Origin: Candidatus Contendibacter sp.
GTDB lineage: Bacteria > Pseudomonadota > Gammaproteobacteria > Competibacterales > Competibacteraceae
DNA length: 35,534 nt
Direction: 5' to 3'
NCBI GenBank assembly: GCA_008933795.1
Contig: WBUJ01000024.1
Coordinates: 1-35,534 of the forward strand
Shown here: piece by piece, positions 33,762 through 35,534 of the stretch
Numbering within the stretch: position 1 is the stretch's first letter
Layout of the letters: every line of letters begins with the position of its first letter
The notes under the pieces: model-generated
Told to the model about the DNA's origin: nothing
Database searches by the model: none
Seen by the model: only the letters and a program-made list of their open reading frames with translations
Program-made: the position numbers and the translations under genes

Positions 33762-34355
33762 TCAGGGATGGGCTGTTTTCCGCAAGGGCGGATCGGCCTC
33801 TTTGGGAGGAGGCGCCGCTTGGCTCGCGGCCAGCGATTCCAGGAACCGGTTCTCCGCCGCCAGCCAGAAGTCGAACGCCGAACCGTACTGGCTTCCCGCC
33901 GCCTCCCAAAGCTGATAGGCCGTCTTGCGAATCTGTTCCAGGTAATCCGCCGGCGAGAACGTCTCGAAAACTCTGGCCATGGCCTCCTTCTGGCCAAGGC
34001 GGGCGCCGGCGGTGCGCGCCGCCGACTCTGTGAGCAGACGCAGATGCTTTTCCGCGGCCAACCAGTAATCCATCGAACGTTCCTGCTGCTCGCTGCTGGC
34101 CGACCACATGCAGCGGGCCAATTCGCGAACGCGATAGAGATACAGGGCGCGCAGAGCCGAAGGCCAAGCGGCGGCCGTCTCTAGAACGGAAGCGGCGGCG
34201 GCGTTGGTCCGACGAACCGAATCGGCCGTCAGTTCGACGACCATCCGCTCGGCCATTTCCCAGAAATCGAGGGTCGTCCGACCGAACTCGTTGCCAGCCG
34301 ACTGCCAGAGGTGATAAGCGAGGTTGCGAATCTCGGGCTCCAGATCGTTTTCCAT
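33762..34355 (-). CDS. Protein with three DUF2934-like repeats
   Basis: A 197-residue protein with three copies of a short helical motif of the DUF2934 type: [20 protein letters not shown] with DFWEMAER (about residues 9-37), [20 protein letters not shown] with YWLAAEKH (75-104), and [20 protein letters not shown] with DFWLAAEN (141-169). DUF2934 usually occurs once in small proteins; its role is unknown. No signal peptide or membrane helix is seen. The tail is rich in proline and alanine. It precedes acuI by 13 bases. A terminator for the gene further upstream separates it from the DUF2189 gene. Confidence 0.75.
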   Translation of the reverse strand: MENDLEPEIRNLAYHLWQSAGNEFGRTTLDFWEMAERMVVELTADSVRRTNAAAASVLETAAAWPSALRALYLYRVRELARCMWSASSEQQERSMDYWLAAEKHLRLLTESAARTAGARLGQKEAMARVFETFSPADYLEQIRKTAYQLWEAAGSQYGSAFDFWLAAENRFLESLAASQAAPPPKEADPPLRKTAHP

Positions 34356-34470
34356 AGGTATGGATGGTCCTCTATCTTTGGGTGGTGATGCAACGGGGCG
34401 CGCCTTGCCGACACAGCGGCGAGGCGCGCGATGTCCGAACGGCTACAACCATAACTGTAGCTGATAGCTC

Positions 34471-34499
34471 AAAAAGTAAAACGCCGGCTTTCGCCGGCG
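34471..34499 (-). terminator. Rho-independent terminator after the DUF2189 gene
   Basis: Read on the minus strand, a perfect 7-bp stem CGCCGGC / GCCGGCG with a GAAA loop is followed by TTTTACTTTTT. It begins 20 bases after the stop of the DUF2189 gene (34519) and points in the same direction. Confidence 0.88.
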
Positions 34500-34518
34500 C
34501 TCGCGTTTCCAGCTTTGT

Positions 34519-35319
34519 TCAGAGTGGTTGCTGTTCGAGATCGCCGTCCTCGACCAAGTCGCGGTAGGCGTGCCAGGTGGCATGACCGATCAACGGCAAA
34601 GCCAGCGCCAAGCCGAGATAGAAAGTGAGCAGGCCGATGCCGGTGAAGATCACGATCAGCGCCGCCCACAACACCATCGGTCCCGGATTGGCCCTCACGG
34701 CGGTGAGGCTGGTCAGCACCGCCGTGACGAAGTCGGTCTTGCGGTCCAGCATCATTGGAATGGAGACCACGCTGATGGCGAACACAGCGGCGGCGATGAT
34801 CGCCCCCACCAGCACGAAGACCAGCAGGAAGGTCAAGCCGCTGCCCGAGAAAAACAGTTGTGCGGCCGAATTGTCGAGGGTCAGGTTGCGCCCGCCGACG
34901 ATGACGCCGAACAACAGCGCCGATAGCCGGGCCCAGACGATCATCAACAGGCCAACGAGTCCCCCAAACATCAGAATGGGCGTTGCGTTGCGCTGCCAGG
35001 CCATCAGCGCGTGTCCCAGGGTTGCCGGCTCGCCCGCTTCCAGCCGGCGGCTGAGGTCGTACAAGCCCATCGCCAGGAACGGGCCAGCCAGCAGAAAACC
35101 AGTGGTCAGGGCCAGCGCGTACTGGAACTGGGCATCGACCAGATAGACCAGGAAATAGCCCATGACCACGAAGATCAGGCCATAGGAAATGCTGGCCGCA
35201 GGCGCCCGCCACAGGTCTTTCCAGCCAGCGCCGAGCCATTCCCAAGGCTGGTCGATGGAGACGATGCGAACCTTGGGCGTGGTCAGCGAACTTTCGATCA
35301 CAGGAATGGAAGCAACCAT
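34519..35319 (-). CDS. DUF2189 family membrane protein
   Basis: A 266-residue inner-membrane protein. A soluble N-terminus of about 40 residues (VRIVSIDQPWEWLGAGWKDLWRAP) is followed by about six hydrophobic segments, including SYGLIFVVMGYFLVYLV, ALTTGFLLAGPFLAMGLYDL, ILMFGGLVGLLMIVWARL, TFLLVFVLVGAIIAAAVFAI and MVLWAALIVIFTGIGLL. The LAGPFLAMGLYDLSRRLEAGE segment is characteristic of DUF2189. Function unknown; relatives are sometimes near cytochrome c oxidase genes, which are not seen here. Start ATG has GGAGGG about seven bases ahead. A clear terminator follows. Confidence 0.88.
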   Translation of the reverse strand: MVASIPVIESSLTTPKVRIVSIDQPWEWLGAGWKDLWRAPAASISYGLIFVVMGYFLVYLVDAQFQYALALTTGFLLAGPFLAMGLYDLSRRLEAGEPATLGHALMAWQRNATPILMFGGLVGLLMIVWARLSALLFGVIVGGRNLTLDNSAAQLFFSGSGLTFLLVFVLVGAIIAAAVFAISVVSIPMMLDRKTDFVTAVLTSLTAVRANPGPMVLWAALIVIFTGIGLLTFYLGLALALPLIGHATWHAYRDLVEDGDLEQQPL

Positions 35320-35488
35320 CTCTATCCCTCCTTCAATTCATGGTTACGATGCGTCACTATTCGAGTTTGGCGCAGGTGACATCGGCGTGGTCGGCGCTAT
35401 CCCCATCGGCCTCGTTTCAAGGTGACCATGCAAATGAGAAAGAGTTGCAACAACGACAAAAGAATGCCGCAAACTTTCGAGGTGAAGA

Positions 35489-35525
35489 CACCCTCCACCT
35501 TGCGGGGGAGGGTCGGGGTGGGGGA
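35489..35525. repeat. GC-rich palindromic repeat, copy C, at the window edge
   Basis: ACCCTCCACCTTGCGGGGGAGGGT followed by CGGGGTGGGGG resembles, in reverse complement, the copies at 1000-1037 and 13890-13930, but with a different loop. The rest of 35320-35488 shows no supported gene; short open frames there have no family likeness. Confidence 0.5.
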
Positions 35526-35534
35526 TGAAACGGT

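Overview
The window looks like the chromosome of a GC-rich gammaproteobacterium. The evidence is the gene content: the rluD–pgeF pair, the rhlB/trxA/rho neighbourhood, the anaerobic ubiquinone genes ubiT/ubiU/ubiV, prlC, ycgL, nth next to a DUF1841 gene, and acuI. The mixture with a BPTD_3080-type restriction protein, a Uma2 protein, DUF4160/DUF2442 proteins and a glycogen debranching enzyme would fit something like the Competibacteraceae or a related environmental lineage. That placement is inference; no rRNA is present to confirm it.

Layout. 1–1687: the end of rluD, then pgeF, and a convergent tenA-like gene. 1761–8426: an apparent restriction-modification operon made of a beta-class (DPPY) methyltransferase, a DUF4160–DUF2442 pair in overlapping frames, and a Type III Res-like helicase-nuclease. 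8435–15231: glycogen debranching enzyme, ycgL, carbonic anhydrase, a Uma2 nuclease-like protein, purH and purD. 15266–15880: a CopG/ParE toxin-antitoxin pair with a promoter and an operator-like palindrome. 15974–18443: ubiU–ubiV converging on ubiT, which lies directly behind rho. 18460–24015: rho, trxA (both minus), then rhlB, a gamma-glutamyltransferase-like gene and a HAD phosphatase. 24025–26064: prlC. 32308–35319: DUF1841, acuI, a triple-DUF2934 protein and a DUF2189 membrane protein.

The most interesting part is 26375–31650, a small sedentary-type integron inserted between prlC and nth. A gene for an integron integrase (IntI, with the lineage-specific insert before the HxxR box) reads rightward but is broken by one in-frame TAA near its N-terminus. 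Leftward from a presumed attI come gene cassettes separated by attC sites of different length and sequence. At three junctions the start of a cassette (GTTRRRY-like box) is the exact reverse complement of the R'' box of that same cassette's attC, as expected of circularising cassettes. The cassettes are, in order: (1) a single 506-residue ATPase with a C-terminal TIR domain; (2) a two-gene ParA-ATPase plus 131-residue partner; (3) a VOC/glyoxalase-fold protein; (4) a TRIC/UPF0126 membrane protein whose far boundary is not clear. Cassettes 1 and 2 are strikingly AT-rich against the GC-rich chromosome.

How the parts may work together (inference): the R-M operon and the TIR–ATPase cassette are two probable defence modules, and the ParE/CopG pair and DUF4160/DUF2442 pair are further accessory small-gene modules. 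The rest is housekeeping: purine synthesis, anaerobic quinone synthesis, RNA metabolism and peptide turnover. Several GC-rich palindromic repeats are scattered in the window, one of them apparently inserted in frame inside the methyltransferase gene.
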